Source of the DNA: Chaetoderma sp. LZ-2023a
Lineage: Eukaryota > Mollusca > Caudofoveata > Chaetodermatida > Chaetodermatidae
Assembly: GCA_034401795.1 (NCBI GenBank)
Contig: CM067374.1
Span: 130,268,901-130,332,900, forward strand
Reading direction: 5' to 3'
DNA length: 64,000 nt
Shown here: positions 61,672 to 64,000 of the stretch, piece by piece
How positions within the stretch are numbered: the stretch's first letter is position 1
Layout: each line of letters begins with the position of its first letter
The notes under the pieces: model-generated
Databases searched by the model: none
What the model was told of the DNA's origin: nothing
Seen by the model: only the letters and a program-made list of their open reading frames with translations
Program-made: the position numbers and the translations under genes

Positions 61672-63268
61672 CCCATGCATACATCCACCTACCTGCCTGC
61701 CCACTCATCTGTGTGTCTGTCCATCCATCCATCTATCCACCTACCTGCTTGCCCACTCATCTGTGTGTCTGTCCATCCATCCATCCATCCATCCACCTAC
61801 CTGCCTGCCCACTCATCTGTGTGTCTGTCCATCCATCCATCTATCCATCCATCCATCCATCCATCCATCCATGCATACATCCAGCTACCTGCCTGCCCAC
61901 GCATCTGTGTGTCTGTCCATCCATCCATCTATCCACCTACCTGCTTGCCCACTCATCTGTGTGTCTGTCCATCCATCCATCCATCCATCCATCCATCCAT
62001 CCATCCATCCATCCATCCATCCACCTACCTGCCTGCCCACTCATCTGTGTGTCTGTCCATCCATCCATCTATCCATCCATCCATCCATCCATCCATCCAT
62101 CCATGCATACATCCAGCTACCTGCCTGCCCACTCATCTGTGTGTCTGTCCATCCATCCATCTATCCACCTACCTGCTTGCCCACTCATCTGTGTGTCTGT
62201 CCATCCATCCATCCATCCACCTACCTGCCTGCCCACTCATCTGTGTGTCTGTCCATCCATCCATTCATCCATCCATCCATCCATCCATGCATACATCCAG
62301 CTACCTGCCTGCCCACTCATCTGTGTGTCTGTCCATCCATCCATCTATCCACCTACCTTCCTGCCCACTCATCTGTGTGTCTGTCCATCCATCCATCTAT
62401 CCATCCATCCATCCATGCATACATCCAGCTACCTGCCTGCCCACTCATCTGTGTGTCTGTCCATCCATCCATCTATCCATCCATCCATCCATCCATCCAG
62501 CTACCTGCCTGCCCACTCATCTGTGTGTCTGTCCATCCATCCATCTATCCATCCATCCATCCATCCATCCATGCATACATCCACCTACCTGCCTGCCCAC
62601 TCATCTGTGTGTCTGTCCATCCATCCATCTATCTATCCATGCATACATCCACCTACCTGCCTGCCCACTCATCTGTGTGTCTGTCCATCCATCCATCTAT
62701 CTATTCATCCATCCATCCATCTGACTGTCTCTCCATCCATCTGACTGTCTCTCCATCCATCTGACGGTCTCTCCATCCATCTGACTGTCTCTCCATCCAT
62801 CTGACCATCCATCCATCCACCATCCATCCATCCATCCATCCATCCACCTATCCATCCATCCATCCACCTATCCATCCATCCACCCACCCACCCATCCAGA
62901 CATACAGCCACCTGCCTGCCCACCCATCTGTGTGTCTGTCCATCCATCCATCTATCTATCCATCCATCCATCCATCTGACTGTCTCTCCATCCATCTGAC
63001 TGTCTCTCCATCCATCTGACTGTCTCTCCATCCATCTGACTGTCTCTCCATCCATCCATCCATCCATCCTCCACCACCCATCCATCCATCCATCCATCCT
63101 CCACCACCCATCCATCCATCCATCCATCCATCCACCTATCCATCCATCCACCCACCCACCCATCTCACATTCATCCAGACATACAGCCACCTGCCTGCCC
63201 ACCCATCTGTGTGTCTGTCCATCCATGCAGTCAGCCATCCATCCATCTGACTGTCCATCCATTCATCC
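61672..63268. repeat. Composite CATC minisatellite, about 1.6 kb
   Basis: About 17 copies of a core (CTACCTGCCTGCCCACTCAT then CTGTGTGTCTGTC) separated by variable CCAT tetramer runs. From about 62718 a second motif, CATCTGACTGTCTCTCCATC, recurs. All three forward frames stay open for over 350 codons because the repeats lack stops; this is not a gene. Confidence 0.97.
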
Positions 63269-63407
63269 ATCCAGTTATTGGAGTCGTGGGTGGTCCTTAT
63301 ATTAAGAGATCATGTGTCTAATAGCTATTTAGAGGTTATGATCCATAAGGCGGTCATGATCTCTAATGGTAGCAGAAGAACTGTACAGCTCAGAAATAAG
63401 TTAACAT
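63269..63407. other. Short unique stretch between arrays
   Basis: Nothing recognised. Confidence 0.4.
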
Positions 63408-63500
63408 GTTTCCAAAAAGATTGCATACTGCTGAATATTTTGAACATAATTGAGGAATCAAGTTTTAGCTATACCCCGCCCATCCATAGTTAAGCTCCAT
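63408..63500 (-). mobile_element. F2/F4-like remnant leading into the terminal array
   Basis: TGCTGAATATTTTGAACATA, GGAATCAAGTTTTAGCTATA, CCCCGCCCATCCATAGTTAA and GCTCCATCCACAC: the F2 subterminal part in reverse. Confidence 0.6.
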
Positions 63501-64000
63501 CCACACATCCACACTTCCACACTTCCACACATCCACACATCCACACTTCCACACTTCCACACATCCACACAGCCACACTTCCACACTTCCACACATCCAC
63601 ACAGCCACACTTCCACACTTCCACACAGCCACACTTCCACACATCCACACATCCACACTTCCACACTTCCACACATCCACACATCCACACTTCCACACTT
63701 CCACACATCCACACAGCCACACTTCCACACTTCCACACAGCCACACTTCCACACTTCCACACATCCACACAGCCACACTTCCACACTTCCATACATCCAC
63801 ACTTCCACACTTCCACACATCCACACTTCCACACATCCACACTTCCACACATCCACACTTCCACCTGCCACGCATCCACGCTTCCACACATCCACACATC
63901 CACACTTCCACACATCCACACATCCACACTTCCACACATCCACACATCCACACTTCCACACATCCACACATCCACACTTCCACACTTCCACACATCCACA
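63497..64000. repeat. 10-bp-based CCACAC(A/T)TC array, runs off the window
   Basis: Units ACTTCCACAC, ATCCACAC and AGCCACAC alternate in higher-order blocks (for example the block at 63521-63580 recurs). Open frames on the - strand of about 170 codons in all frames are repeat artefacts. Confidence 0.97.

Noticed and set aside
61643..62764. Three overlapping open frames over 350 codons (Cys/His/Pro/Ser-rich)
   Set aside because: All forward frames are open at once because the tetramer-based array lacks stop codons; no start context, splice sites or family match.
63458..63999. Long Cys/Val/Trp-rich frames on the - strand
   Set aside because: Same artefact, from the CCACAC array.

Overview
This window looks like nuclear DNA of an invertebrate animal. 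It is AT-rich, about 60% of it appears to be repeats, and it holds one large intron-rich gene on the + strand. I infer a mollusc, probably a bivalve or gastropod. The basis is the dispersed repeats that begin AGCTCAC..GTGAGCTTAT or TCTCACTTGCGAAGCAGA, the AGGTCAAGGTCAC-rich filler, and the lineage-mixed transposon load. No bacterial, organellar or viral genome organisation is visible.

The only host gene I can support is DOP1 (Dopey), the endosome/trans-Golgi trafficking protein. Fourteen consecutive internal exons (about 728 codons, roughly 579 to 51081) were placed by similarity to the conserved C-terminal half of the family. Every junction uses AG/GT and every phase joins. The 5' part lies before the window. 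The last C-terminal exons lie beyond it: nothing resembling them was seen from 51082 to 64000.

Introns 2 and 5 are inflated to about 10.3 kb and 19.6 kb by four DIRS-type tyrosine-recombinase retrotransposons, called A, B, C and D here. All lie in the same orientation as DOP1 (A 4863-14068; B 20681-25727; C 26550-32186; D 32904-39654). Each carries a gag-like ORF1 with a cysteine motif, RT plus RNase H, and a tyrosine recombinase, and each is broken by frameshifts, stops, deletions or insertions. D keeps both ends and an exact internal complementary region, so the element structure can be read from it. A and D are close relatives, C is a diverged relative cut at its 3' end, and B is a separate family with different terminal repeats. 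The recombinase of A is split by a 2.4-kb TA-flanked DNA element that itself holds another TA-flanked element.

The rest of the introns and the 3' 13 kb are filled with small hairpin-forming elements, named F1 to F5 here. F1 and F3 have TTAA ends. F2 has GGATGAATCC-like ends and repeatedly hosts tandem arrays. There are also LINE fragments, one decayed Tc1-like transposon, mollusc-type dispersed repeats and many mini- and microsatellites. The most unusual host-gene feature is a 44-bp tandem array at 42210-42895 built from the end of a DOP1 exon plus its 5' splice site. The window ends in long simple arrays (61672-63268 and 63497-64000).
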